Assembly (NCBI GenBank): GCA_963741985.1
Contig: CAVUKD010000002.1
Coordinates: 620,001 to 684,000 of the forward strand
Length of the DNA stretch: 64,000 bases
Source of the DNA: Cryomorpha sp963741985
Lineage (GTDB): Bacteria > Bacteroidota > Bacteroidia > Flavobacteriales_D > Cryomorphaceae
Direction: 5' to 3'
The notes beneath the pieces were generated by a model that ran no database searches, was not told the origin of the DNA, and worked only from the letters and a program-made list of their open reading frames with translations. This document shows positions 8,451 through 17,141 of the stretch, piece by piece; within the stretch, counting starts at the first letter, position 1; every line of letters starts with the position of its first letter. The translations under genes and the position numbers were made by a program.

Positions 8451-10523
8451 ATGTCATTAAGCCTTAAAAACAGAACGATAAACCGGGAGATAAGTTGGCT
8501 TTCCTTCAACCGGCGTGTGCTTCAGGAAGCGCAGGATTCGAACGTACCCTTGCTCGAAAGGCTTCGATTTTTGGGAATCTTTTCGAATAATCTCGATGAA
8601 TTTTTTCGCGTAAGAGTCGCCACTCTCAAGCGAATCGAAATAATCAGCAAGAAAAAAGAACTTGTGGGTGATAAAACGCCACATGAGGTTCTGGAAGAAA
8701 TTCATCAGGAAGTCTTGCGCCAAAAAGAAATTTTTGCACAAACGTATAAGGAGATTCTTGAGGATCTTGAGAATCATCATATCTACATGATTGATGAAAA
8801 AAACTTAGACGATGAGCAAAAGGAATTTGCCGACGCCTATTACCGCGACTATATTGTGCCCCTGCTCATTCCTATAATGCTCAAAAAAGTACCGGAATTT
8901 CCGTATTTGCGGGATAAGTCTATTTACCTGGCGGTAAAAATGACTTCGAAAAAGAAGGGGTTCAAAAAGCAATATGCACTTATCGAAGTGCCTGCTGACC
9001 AAACGCAGCGCTTTGTGGTTTTTCCTGAAAAGGATGGTAAGAAATACATCATGTTTCTGGATGATGTGATTCGGTTCAATCTCGATAAAATTTTCGGCCT
9101 CTTTGAGTACACCAAACTAGAAGCATATACCATCAAGATTACGCGCGATGCTGAACTGGATTTGGATGATGATGTATCGAAAGGTTTTTACGAAAAGATG
9201 AAGAAAAGTCTTAAACAACGCTCCACCGGCCAACCGGTAAGATTTCTTTACGATGAAAAAATGCCACGCGATATTCTCGAATTTTTTATCAAAAAACTAA
9301 ATATCGACGAAGAGGACAATATTATTGCAGGAGGTAGATATCACAACTCAAAAGATTTTATGAAATTCCCCAACCTGTCGCCCAAACTTGAATGGGGGAA
9401 ACTGGTTCAGGAAGATCATCCGAGATTTGCTGAAAGCAAGAGCGTGCTGGTTGCCATTGAAAATCAGGATATTATGCTCAACTATCCGTATCAGCACTTT
9501 CGGAGTTTTACGCATTTCTTGCGCGAATCAGCCATTCATCCGGATGTGAAAGAAATCAAGATCTCGCTATACCGGGTTGCGAAACAATCGCGGGTGGTCA
9601 ATGCCTTAATTTCGGCGGCAAAGAATGGAAAGCAAGTGACTGCCATGGTAGAATTGCGGGCTCGATTTGACGAAAGTAATAATCTCGATAACAGCAAGCG
9701 GCTTCAAGAGGCTGGCGTAAAAGTTATTTTTGGAATGCCAGATATGAAGGTACATTGCAAGCTGGCGGTCGTAACAAAGGTTATTGACGGCGAACCCTTG
9801 CACCACGCAGTAATTGCCACCGGAAATTTTCACGAAGATACGGCGCGCATATACAGCGATATGGCACTGTTTACCTGCGATAAGGAAATATGTGAGGAAG
9901 TTCTGAAGGTGTTTCTTTTTATTGAAAAACCGTATCTGAATTTCCGGTTCAAACATCTTCTGGTTGCTCCTACTTCCATGCGTGCTCAGTACATCCGCAA
10001 GCTTAACCGCGAGATTAAAAATGCGAAAGCAGGGAAGACAACTTATGCATTCCTCAAAATGAACAGTCTGGTAGACGATACTTTGATCCGAAAACTCTAT
10101 CAGGCGAGCCGCGCTGGAGTACAAATCCGACTGATCGTTCGCGGCATTTGCGCATTGATTCCAGGTATAAAAGGGCTGAGTGAAAATATTGAGGTGCGCA
10201 GCATTATAGACCGTTTTCTGGAGCATGCCCGTGTATTTATTTTTGCCAACGATGGCAACGAAGAAATCTTTATTTCCTCGGCCGACTGGATGGAGCGTAA
10301 CCTAGACTATCGCGTGGAAGTGAGTTGTGCGATATACGATGAGCCGATCCGCAAACAGATTCGCGATTTTATGGAGCTTCAGTGGAAAGACAATACCAAA
10401 GCGCGAATTATAGATGGCACCCTTGAAAACAGATATATCACGCGAAAAAAAAATGAAAAAGTCGTTCGCTCGCAGGTTGATTTTTATTCCGTTTTGGAAA
10501 AAGATTTGAAAAAGCTGAAATAG
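8451..10523 (+). CDS. ppk1: Polyphosphate kinase 1
   Basis: At 690 aa it matches full-length PPK1. The domains run N (REISWLSFNRRVLQEAQD; LGIFSNNLDEFFRVRV), middle head (DDVIRFNLDKIF), C1 and C2. The first catalytic histidine is in MKVHCKLAVV, the one that is autophosphorylated in the family. The second is in EHARVFIF. ISSADWMERNLDYRVEV near the C-terminus is also characteristic. It reversibly makes polyphosphate from ATP. The preceding GDPD gene is 15 bp away, so the two are probably co-transcribed. Confidence 0.95.
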   Translation: MSLSLKNRTINREISWLSFNRRVLQEAQDSNVPLLERLRFLGIFSNNLDEFFRVRVATLKRIEIISKKKELVGDKTPHEVLEEIHQEVLRQKEIFAQTYKEILEDLENHHIYMIDEKNLDDEQKEFADAYYRDYIVPLLIPIMLKKVPEFPYLRDKSIYLAVKMTSKKKGFKKQYALIEVPADQTQRFVVFPEKDGKKYIMFLDDVIRFNLDKIFGLFEYTKLEAYTIKITRDAELDLDDDVSKGFYEKMKKSLKQRSTGQPVRFLYDEKMPRDILEFFIKKLNIDEEDNIIAGGRYHNSKDFMKFPNLSPKLEWGKLVQEDHPRFAESKSVLVAIENQDIMLNYPYQHFRSFTHFLRESAIHPDVKEIKISLYRVAKQSRVVNALISAAKNGKQVTAMVELRARFDESNNLDNSKRLQEAGVKVIFGMPDMKVHCKLAVVTKVIDGEPLHHAVIATGNFHEDTARIYSDMALFTCDKEICEEVLKVFLFIEKPYLNFRFKHLLVAPTSMRAQYIRKLNREIKNAKAGKTTYAFLKMNSLVDDTLIRKLYQASRAGVQIRLIVRGICALIPGIKGLSENIEVRSIIDRFLEHARVFIFANDGNEEIFISSADWMERNLDYRVEVSCAIYDEPIRKQIRDFMELQWKDNTKARIIDGTLENRYITRKKNEKVVRSQVDFYSVLEKDLKKLK

Positions 10524-10705
10524 CTATTTTGTACCATAAAAATATTTCACACCTATGCATTATCAAAATATTACAAGATTAAATATCTCATTTACAGCTA
10601 ATATTTTAACATGGAATAGCAAGCAATGAATTCGTTTAAAAATGTAACGCAATATCGAACGTGGATTCAATGCAGACGAATTATCAAACACTCAGCTAAG
10701 GCCTT

Positions 10706-11290
10706 TTGAAAATCGCAATTCTTACCCCGGACCATTTCCTAACCAGCAAATGGTCTGGCGGTAGCACTACCCAGCTTTATATCTTCCCTTCCGGCGCCAC
10801 TTATGCCGACCGTAATTTTGATCTGAGAATAAGCTCTGCAATAGTCGAAGTCGAGCAATCGACTTTCACTTCCTTGCCGGGTATCCAGCGCAAGCTTATG
10901 ATTTTGGAAGGAGAAATTCGCATTACCCACCAAGGTCAATACACCAAACTTCTCAAGCCTTTTGATGTAGATACTTTTAGCGGAGATTGGAAAACGACAT
11001 CGCTTGGCAGGTGCACCGATTTTAACGTAATGACGAGCGGTATTCACCAAAGCGAATTCTATCAAGTGGCGATATGGGCAAACAGCTGGTATGTGCTAAA
11101 ACCTAAAGAGACTTGCCGTACCCTGTTTTTATACGCGACCCATGATAGGTTGCATATACAACTTGCCAATGAAAATTACATTCTGGAAACCGGAAATTTA
11201 ATGGTCATTGAGGAACTCAACACTTCTCGACTTCCCTTGTTTAGTTGTACAGATTTTGGACTGGTAGTATTGGAAATCCACGATCAATAG
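10706..11290 (+). CDS. HutD/Ves-family cupin protein
   Basis: The 194-aa protein has the HutD/Ves features: WSGGSTTQLYIFP near the start, FDLRISSAIVEVEQSTFTSLPGIQRKLMILEGE (quoted in parts: FDLRISSAIV, SLPGIQRKLMILEGE), then DTFSGDW. These proteins are small bicupins with an uncertain, possibly regulatory, role; HutD is linked to histidine use elsewhere, but no hut genes are present here. Translation appears to start at TTG 10706, as no in-frame ATG precedes the conserved part. It stands alone between two spacers. Confidence 0.75.
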   Translation: MKIAILTPDHFLTSKWSGGSTTQLYIFPSGATYADRNFDLRISSAIVEVEQSTFTSLPGIQRKLMILEGEIRITHQGQYTKLLKPFDVDTFSGDWKTTSLGRCTDFNVMTSGIHQSEFYQVAIWANSWYVLKPKETCRTLFLYATHDRLHIQLANENYILETGNLMVIEELNTSRLPLFSCTDFGLVVLEIHDQ

Positions 11291-11346
11291 TATACGAATT
11301 GTTTGGGGTAATTAGGCCGAAACAAAATAACGATTAATCAGTAGCA

Positions 11347-12066
11347 ATGATAATTAACACTGGCTGTTCCGGATTTTATAACAAACATTGGAAAGGGATT
11401 TTTTATCCTCAAAATTTAGCTCAAAGCAAATGGTTTACTTTTTATTGTGAGCATTTGAACACCCTCGAACTGAATGTAACTTTCTACCGATTCCCTACTT
11501 TTAAAACGCTTGACAAGTGGTACAAAAATAGTCCGACCGGTTTTTTATTTGCCGTAAAGGCACCGCGAATAATAACCCATTACAAAAAACTGAATGACTG
11601 TGCGACAGAATTAAATGAATTTTATACGGTATGCGAAGCCGGGTTAAAAGAAAAATTAGGATGTCTGCTTTTTCAGTTTCCACCGAGTTTTAAATACAGT
11701 CAAGAATCCTTGGCTTTAGTTCTAAAAAGCATGAAACCCCGTTTGAATAATGTGGTTGAGTTTAGAAATGAAAGCTGGTGGAATAAGGATGTATACGATG
11801 CTTTCAGAGCAAATAATTTAATCTTTTGTAGTGTAAGCCACCCAAAATTGCCTCCAGATATTGTAGTAACTGGCTCTACCGTCTACGTTCGCTTGCATGG
11901 AACTCCTAAAATATTTTACTCATCCTATTCAGATGAATATCTGCAACACTTGCATGATATTTTGGCTAAAAACAAAAATATTAAAGAAGCATATGTCTTT
12001 TTTAACAATACTGCAAGCACTGCGGGTATAATGAATGCTGAGTACTTTCATTTAAATTTTTCATAA
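11347..12066 (+). CDS. DUF72 (YecE-like) protein
   Basis: The 239-aa protein shows the DUF72 pattern: INTGCSGFYNKHWKGIFYP at the start, the aromatic motif ELNVTFYRFPTFKTLDKWY, then FLFAVKAPRIITH, CLLFQFPPSF and VVEFRNESWW, and a terminal VFFNNT. The family has a TIM-barrel-like fold and no firmly established reaction. It has a single-gene context, and shortly downstream the recombinase relic begins, so it may mark the left edge of the accessory region. Confidence 0.85.
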   Translation: MIINTGCSGFYNKHWKGIFYPQNLAQSKWFTFYCEHLNTLELNVTFYRFPTFKTLDKWYKNSPTGFLFAVKAPRIITHYKKLNDCATELNEFYTVCEAGLKEKLGCLLFQFPPSFKYSQESLALVLKSMKPRLNNVVEFRNESWWNKDVYDAFRANNLIFCSVSHPKLPPDIVVTGSTVYVRLHGTPKIFYSSYSDEYLQHLHDILAKNKNIKEAYVFFNNTASTAGIMNAEYFHLNFS

Positions 12067-12099
12067 CCTCTCTATTGAGAAATAGATTCTGTTGGTCCG

Positions 12100-12468
12100 A
12101 TGCATCATAGTATAGGAAAGGGCGGCAAGAACAGGCTTACGCTATTGAGTCTGGCATTACTCAAAAGCCTGCGTAAATATTACAAGGAGTATCGCCGTTA
12201 GGAATATCTTTTCGAAGGAGCACGTGGCGGGCAGTAAAGTGCGGCGAGTTTGGGAAAAGTAATCAAGCGCGGCGCGCAAAAAGCGAGTATAAAAAGGAAG
12301 GCAACCCCACCTACCTTGCGCCATAGTTTTGCCACGCATTTATTGGATGCAAAAACAGATCTCCAGTATATTCAGACCTTGCTTGGGCATAGCAGTATAA
12401 CAACTACTGAGTTATACGCATATTGTGCACCAGCAAAAAAGCACAACTATGCGCGAAGAAGTAAATAA
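12100..12468 (+). pseudogene. Relic of a tyrosine recombinase/integrase (C-terminal catalytic domain)
   Basis: Read in one frame from 12100, the DNA encodes the end of a tyrosine recombinase: GKGGKNRLTLLS, LLKSLRKYYKEYR, then EYLFEGARGGQ, and LRHSFATHLLDAKTDLQYIQ, LLGHSSITTTELYAY. The catalytic Arg (LRHS), the second His/Arg region (LLGHSS) and the Tyr (TELYAY) are visible. TAG at 12199 and TAA at 12235 interrupt the frame, and the N-terminal half is missing. It is therefore inactive. A matching relic lies at 26452-26600 in the same orientation, so the two may bracket an integrated segment. Confidence 0.8.
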
Positions 12469-12484
12469 TCAGTAACTTTACTTT

Positions 12485-12574
12485 ATGAAGCCAAGGATGT
12501 ATTTTGACACATCCGTTTTTGGGGGTGTTTATGACATAGGATTCGAAAATGACACCAAGCAGCTCTTTAATTAA
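12485..12574 (+). pseudogene. N-terminal fragment of a PIN-domain (VapC-like) protein
   Basis: A 29-codon frame starts MKPRMYFDTSVFGGVYD and continues FENDTKQLF before stopping. The phrase YFDTSVFGG with its Asp is the usual first strand and first acidic residue of PIN ribonucleases of toxin-antitoxin systems. The rest of the domain, with three more acidic residues, is absent. It is a remnant only, lying just after the integrase relic, which fits deletion or insertion events in this spacer. Confidence 0.5.
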
Positions 12575-12607
12575 GGTGGTGGAGCTTGCGGAAATTGATG
12601 CTTGTAT

Positions 12608-12642
12608 AAAGAAATCTATATTTACCTTCAAGGCACACACAA
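12608..12642. repeat. Direct repeat copy A, upstream of an alpha/beta hydrolase gene
   Basis: This 35-nt stretch, ending ttcaaggcacacacaa, recurs at 13822-13857 with one substitution and one inserted base. The two copies are in the same direction, about 1.2 kb apart, and enclose exactly one gene. See the finding on cassette-like repeats. Confidence 0.6.
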
Positions 12643-12734
12643 GGGCTATACACAATAAGGGGTTAGTCGCTAAATTTAAAGGTTGGTTTTCATAGCAAGG
12701 CCGGGTCGTTGTGCACAACCAAAAAACTGATAAG

Positions 12735-13661
12735 ATGAATTTAGTGATGAAAATTATCTTCTTTATTATTCCCATTTTCATTTTGACTTGTGGAGATACC
12801 AAGCAAACTGAAAAGCAAGCCCCTCCCAAAACAGAATCTCGAGATTCAGTCAAAAACAATGGAGTCTATATTGACTATAATGTTTATGGTACAGGGGACT
12901 ATACCTTGCTTTTCATTCATGGGTGGTGTATTAATCAAACCTACTGGGACGAACAGGTAGAATCCCTAAAATCTGACTACCGTGTAGTAACGTTTGATCT
13001 TCCGGGTTTTGGACAGTCAGGAGTAAACAGAAAGAATTGGGCCATTGAAAAATTTGGAGAAGATGTTAACTTAATAATGAAACAGCTAAAACTGAACAAT
13101 GTAATTCTGATCGGTCATTCAATGGGTGGAGATATCGCTGTGGAAGCGGCTCTTAATAACCCAAAGATTATAGCATTAATAGGAATTGACAATTTTAAAG
13201 ATGTAGGTGCTGAATATGATCAGGATACGAAAAAACAAATAAGCGATTTTATGGAAATGCTGAGAAATAATTTCTCAGAAATTGCACCAGCTTATGCGGA
13301 GGGCTCACTGTTTCATTCAAGCACTGACAGTTTGGTGAAAACCCGAGTAATGAACGATTTTAGAAACTGTGATTCAGTTGCAGCCATTTCAACTTTAGAG
13401 GCACTGATTAGTTATGGTGAAAATGAGTCCGATCGGCTTCATCAACTAAAGATGAAAATGTATTTAATCAATAGCAATGCCAGTCCAACTAATAAGAGCG
13501 GACTTGATACGACAGGCATGGAATATGAAGTTGTTGAAATAGATTCCACTGGACATTATCCCATGATCGAAAAACCAGAGGAGTTTAATAAGTTACTCAA
13601 ACAAACAATTAAGAAAATCGTGACTGTACACAATCGAGTAGACGGCTGCGCCCCTAATTAG
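12735..13661 (+). CDS. Alpha/beta hydrolase lipoprotein
   Basis: The ATG at 12735 gives MNLVMKIIFFIIPIFILTC, a lipoprotein signal peptide with the acylated Cys at its end. An upstream GTG (12711) would only add a polar extension and is less likely. The catalytic domain has the oxyanion motif LFIHGWC, nucleophile Ser in LIGHSMGGD, and a late His in STGHYPMIEKPEEF. It is probably an envelope-anchored esterase or peptidase of unknown substrate. The last residues (VTVHNRVDGCAPN) look like read-through into repeat DNA, so the original 3' end may have been altered. The gene lies between direct repeats A and B. Confidence 0.8.
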   Translation: MNLVMKIIFFIIPIFILTCGDTKQTEKQAPPKTESRDSVKNNGVYIDYNVYGTGDYTLLFIHGWCINQTYWDEQVESLKSDYRVVTFDLPGFGQSGVNRKNWAIEKFGEDVNLIMKQLKLNNVILIGHSMGGDIAVEAALNNPKIIALIGIDNFKDVGAEYDQDTKKQISDFMEMLRNNFSEIAPAYAEGSLFHSSTDSLVKTRVMNDFRNCDSVAAISTLEALISYGENESDRLHQLKMKMYLINSNASPTNKSGLDTTGMEYEVVEIDSTGHYPMIEKPEEFNKLLKQTIKKIVTVHNRVDGCAPN

Positions 13662-13684
13662 GAGCGGAGTGCGTCTCTCACACC

Positions 13685-13705
13685 ATCCCGATGGATCGGG
13701 ATTTT
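13685..13705. terminator. Short hairpin with T-run, possible terminator
   Basis: An 8-bp stem, atcccgat / atcgggat with a 2-base loop, is followed by tttt. It lies 24 bp after the hydrolase stop. Similar cccgat...atcggg palindromes are common in Bacteroidota spacers, so it may be a generic repeat that also terminates. Confidence 0.45.
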
Positions 13706-13821
13706 GCGACTTACTTCGCTTCTGGGCACGACCCGAACACATAAGAGACTTTATTCACCAAGTGTTCATTTTATAGCTGTTCATGAGTGCTCCGTAGTTC
13801 ACCCTTTGGGAATTTCTCCGA

Positions 13822-13857
13822 AAAGAAATTTATATTTACCATTCAAGGCACACACAA
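13822..13857. repeat. Direct repeat copy B
   Basis: This is the second copy of the repeat at 12608-12642 (shared core ttcaaggcacacacaa and the preceding tatatttacc). It lies 160 bp after the hydrolase gene and 85 bp before the AraC-type regulator gene. Confidence 0.6.
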
Positions 13858-13942
13858 AACCTAAGAAAACATGCCATGCGAGACGCGTTTCTTAGCTTAG
13901 TCGTTCTAAAGCATTTAAAAGTAGAATCTGATAAGGCAAAAA

Positions 13943-15745
13943 ATGAATCTCATTCCAAACATCTCTGACAAAACGATTGCCGTTCTCCCATTTGTGAACA
14001 TGAGTTCCAATGCGGATAATGAATATTTCAGTGATGGAATCACGGAAGAGATCATTAATGCTTTGGCTAAGATTGAGGGTCTCAAGGTCACTTCCCGAAC
14101 GTCTGCATTCTACTTCAAAGGCAAGAATATTCCTATTCCGGAAATAGGAAAGCAACTGAACGTTTCCACGGTTTTGGAAGGCAGCGTGCGCTTATCTGAC
14201 AATGATATGCGCATTACTGCGCAGTTGATCGACTCTACCAATGATTTTCACTTTTGGTCTGAAACATGGGATAGACAACTGGACAATATCTTTGAAGTTC
14301 AGGATGAGATAAGTCTGCTGATTGCTGATCGTTTACGCGAACATTTTGGGCACTTTGAAATTCAAGAACATCTGGTGGAGAAGAAGACCGAAAGAGTAGA
14401 TGCGTACAAACTCTTTCTGAAAGGACGCCATCATTTCAACAAATGGAACCCAGAGGATGTAAAGCAATCGATGGCGTTCTATGAGCAGGCTTTGGCAATA
14501 GACCCCAATCAAGCAGAGGCTATGGTGGGTTTGGCCGATGCGTATAGCTTTTTGGCCACTATTGCGGTCATTTCTTACGAGGAAGGGTGGGGGAAATGCG
14601 CGCAACTCACCCATCAAGCGCTGGCCATCAATAGCGAGCTTCCATCGGCTTATTATCAACTTGCTAATCTGGCTTTTTTCTCGGCGTGCAACTATCGCGA
14701 AGCATTTGAACATGCTTCAAAAGCGATACAATTTAATCCGAACCATGTAGAATCCCAGCAATTCATGGCCTTCCTTTACATCATAGCCGGGAAGAAAGAC
14801 CTTGCTGTCAAACACCTGGAAATAGCACTGAGAATCGATCCCCTTTCTCAGGAAACGCAGTTCTACAAAGGCTACATCGACTATATGTTGGAGGATTATC
14901 CATGTTCGCTAAGGCAGTTGGACACGTGTTTGGAAGTTAATCCAATGAACATCCCCGCGCATTCGGTCAAAGTCCAGTGTCTGCTCAAATTAGGTAGATA
15001 CGATGAAGTGTTGAATTATTTTGATGCGCTGCCTCCTGAGATTGTGATTTTGGCGGAGAAGACCGGTTCTATGGCACTGGCCTGCACTTTGAGCGGTGAC
15101 GAGGCGAAAGCTGCTGATTTTTTCGACATGCTTTGCGAGCAGGCAAAAGGAGAAAATGGATTCACGGCAGACGCTTACCTCTTTCAGTTTTATGCCGCGA
15201 GCCATCAATCTGACAAAGCTTTTGATTGGGTTAAAACAGCTATAAAAAGCGGTTCTCCGCTTTTGTTCCTGCGCTATTCCGATCCACTGGTCAATCCAAT
15301 AAAGGGCGACCCACGCTACGCGCATTTTCACAATGAACTTTTCCCTGAGGACTTGTTTGCAGATGCACTCGGAAAGGTGACGAAAAAGAAAGCCTTACTT
15401 GATGCGGAAACAGCGGCTACGTGCAAGGCACGGCTACTTGACTTGATCGAGACTCAGGAGCCTTTTCTCAATCCGGACCTTTCTTTGCGCTCCCTGGCCA
15501 AGCAATTGGACATTCATCCCAATCAACTTTCCTGGTTATTGAATGATGGATTTGGTAAGAATTTTAATGCGTTTATCAATCATTATCGGGTATTGGCGTT
15601 CAAACGCTTCGCGCTTGATCCCGCCAATGAAAACATAACCGTTATGGCATTGGCATACGATAGTGGTTTCAGTTCCAAAACGGTTTTCAACACGTATTTT
15701 AAGACGGAAACGGGCATCACTCCGAAGGAGTTTTTAAAAACCTGA
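13943..15745 (+). CDS. TolB-like/TPR/AraC-type transcriptional regulator
   Basis: The 600-aa protein has three parts. Residues ~1-130 form the TolB-like module seen beside adenylate cyclases and regulators (TIAVLPFVNMSS, YFSDGITEEIINALAKI, STVLEGSVRL). Residues ~140-470 are TPR helices (AEAMVGLADAYSFLATI; PSAYYQLANLAFF). Residues ~495-600 are an AraC HTH pair (LRSLAKQLDIHPNQLSWLLN; NENITVMALAYDSGFSSKTVFNTYF). There is no membrane segment, so it is cytoplasmic and probably binds DNA in response to a protein or ligand. The last codon and stop (ACC TGA, 15740-15745) lie inside the terminal repeat of the MITE-like element, so the native C-terminus may have been slightly different. It may control the MDR genes downstream (inference). 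Confidence 0.85.
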   Translation: MNLIPNISDKTIAVLPFVNMSSNADNEYFSDGITEEIINALAKIEGLKVTSRTSAFYFKGKNIPIPEIGKQLNVSTVLEGSVRLSDNDMRITAQLIDSTNDFHFWSETWDRQLDNIFEVQDEISLLIADRLREHFGHFEIQEHLVEKKTERVDAYKLFLKGRHHFNKWNPEDVKQSMAFYEQALAIDPNQAEAMVGLADAYSFLATIAVISYEEGWGKCAQLTHQALAINSELPSAYYQLANLAFFSACNYREAFEHASKAIQFNPNHVESQQFMAFLYIIAGKKDLAVKHLEIALRIDPLSQETQFYKGYIDYMLEDYPCSLRQLDTCLEVNPMNIPAHSVKVQCLLKLGRYDEVLNYFDALPPEIVILAEKTGSMALACTLSGDEAKAADFFDMLCEQAKGENGFTADAYLFQFYAASHQSDKAFDWVKTAIKSGSPLLFLRYSDPLVNPIKGDPRYAHFHNELFPEDLFADALGKVTKKKALLDAETAATCKARLLDLIETQEPFLNPDLSLRSLAKQLDIHPNQLSWLLNDGFGKNFNAFINHYRVLAFKRFALDPANENITVMALAYDSGFSSKTVFNTYFKTETGITPKEFLKT

Positions 15746-16004
15746 GTTCGATTAATAGTTTAGGATTCAGACCGCTTAGAAACTGTGAGTTTCGACTACA
15801 AGGACGGTAGGAATAGCAGGCTATTTCAACGTACTTGTAGGAAGAAAATGGCTGTTTATGAGCGGAAAACGATGTTTTTTTTACAAAGAATCAAATAGTT
15901 CTGCGTTGCTTCTGCTCAATTTAGCCCGCTAAATTTTCACAAAAGCGCCTTGCCTATTCAATTCTTTGAAAATCTGAATCTATAAATATTAGTCGAACTC
16001 AGGT
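15740..16004. mobile_element. MITE-like element with terminal inverted repeats
   Basis: The left end acctgagttcgattaat (15740-15756) and right end attagtcgaactcaggt (15988-16004) are reverse complements with one mismatch. The similarity continues inward (taggattcaga against tctgaatctata) for about 30 bp. The 5-bp sequence taaaa flanks both ends (15735-15739 and 16005-16009), as expected for a target duplication. The 265-bp body has no credible gene. It fits a non-autonomous element moved by an IS transposase encoded elsewhere. It fills the spacer between the AraC-type and MDR genes. Confidence 0.6.
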
Positions 16005-16039
16005 TAAAAAGGTAAATCTCATTTTTCATCTTGATGTGA

Positions 16040-16061
16040 GTTCGGATTTGTAATTCCGAAC
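16040..16061. repeat. Short palindrome upstream of the MDR genes
   Basis: gttcgga (16040-16046) and tccgaac (16055-16061) form a 7-bp stem with an 8-base loop, about 80 bp upstream of the first MDR start. It could be an operator for the neighbouring regulator or simply an interspersed hairpin. Confidence 0.35.
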
Positions 16062-16142
16062 CACTACTTGAGATTGCGAACGTTTGCGGAGAACCATTGC
16101 CGCACCTTTGTCAGCGTAATCAAAACAAAAAAACACATCATT

Positions 16143-17126
16143 ATGAAAGCAATAATTACAACCGGCTATGGCTCTCCAGAGATATTTAAAATCGATACAG
16201 TATCAAAACCAACGGCAAAGCCAAATGAACTCTTGATTAGAAATTACGCGTCTTCGGTTACAAAAGCAGATACCATGATGCGCACCGGCAAACCTTATAT
16301 CGGAAGACTTTTCATGGGCTTAACGAAACCCAAGAACCAAATATGGGGAACAGGTTTTGCAGGAGTTGTAGAAGCAGTTGGCTCGGAAGTAACCAAGTTT
16401 AAAATAGGGGACAAGGTCTTTGGTGAGAACATCAAAACCTTCGGGACGTACGCCGAATACGTAACGGTCGCAGAAGAAGGGATTGTGGCGCATCTACCCA
16501 AAAATCTACCTTTTGAAGAAGCGGCAGGGATGTGCGATGGCGGCATTACTTCACTCAATTTTCTGTGCAACCTGGGAAATATAAAACCTGGAGATAAAGT
16601 GCTTATTAACGGTGCTTCGGGGGCTCTCGGAACAGCAGCAGTTCAAATTGCAAAGCATTTTGGCGCCGAGGTAACAGGCGTTTGTAGTACCAAGAATATT
16701 TCGCTTATATGTGAATTGGGTGCCGATCACGTCATCGATTATACGGAGCAGGATTTTACCGAAAACAAGAATAGGTACGACCTTATTTATGACACAGTTG
16801 GTAAGCGTTCCTTTTCAGAATGTTGTGGTGCGCTCACCGAAAAAGGAATCTACGCTTGTCCGGTAATGGGAATACGATTGCTTAGCTACGTACTAACCAG
16901 TTCGATTATTGGAAGCAAGAAAGCGAAGTTTTCAGCCACCGGGGCGCTACCGCTAAAAGAGCAGAAACGCCTGTTAAATATATTGATTGATATCATTAGA
17001 GCAGGTCATTTAAAAGGTATTATGGATCGTAGCTATCCATTGGATAAAGTGATAGATGCGCACCAATACATAGACAAAGGCCACAAAAGAGGGAACGTAG
17101 TTCTACGCCAAATAAATGTTGCTTAA
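16143..17126 (+). CDS. MDR-family NAD(P)-dependent alcohol dehydrogenase/quinone reductase-like
   Basis: From the ATG at 16143 the protein is 327 aa and starts MKAIITTGYGSPEIFKI, the usual start of the medium-chain reductase family. An upstream in-frame ATG (16068) would add an atypical 25-aa tail. The GroES-like domain has TGFAGVVEAVGSEVTKFKIGD (quoted in part), and the Rossmann domain has VLINGASGALGTAAVQIAK, the NAD(P)H-binding loop. The catalytic-zinc ligands of true alcohol dehydrogenases are not apparent, so a zinc-free quinone oxidoreductase or enoyl reductase is more likely. The gene is followed 15 bp later by a paralogue. Confidence 0.85.
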   Translation: MKAIITTGYGSPEIFKIDTVSKPTAKPNELLIRNYASSVTKADTMMRTGKPYIGRLFMGLTKPKNQIWGTGFAGVVEAVGSEVTKFKIGDKVFGENIKTFGTYAEYVTVAEEGIVAHLPKNLPFEEAAGMCDGGITSLNFLCNLGNIKPGDKVLINGASGALGTAAVQIAKHFGAEVTGVCSTKNISLICELGADHVIDYTEQDFTENKNRYDLIYDTVGKRSFSECCGALTEKGIYACPVMGIRLLSYVLTSSIIGSKKAKFSATGALPLKEQKRLLNILIDIIRAGHLKGIMDRSYPLDKVIDAHQYIDKGHKRGNVVLRQINVA

Positions 17127-17141
17127 CGCTCAATTTCAGAT

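Noticed and set aside
12711..12734. Upstream GTG as the start of the hydrolase lipoprotein
   Set aside because: It adds a polar extension in front of a lipoprotein signal peptide and lies in repeat-derived DNA; the ATG at 12735 is better.
13704..13895. Possible 63-aa gene before the AraC-type regulator
   Set aside because: It spans direct repeat B and a hairpin and shows no protein-like pattern.
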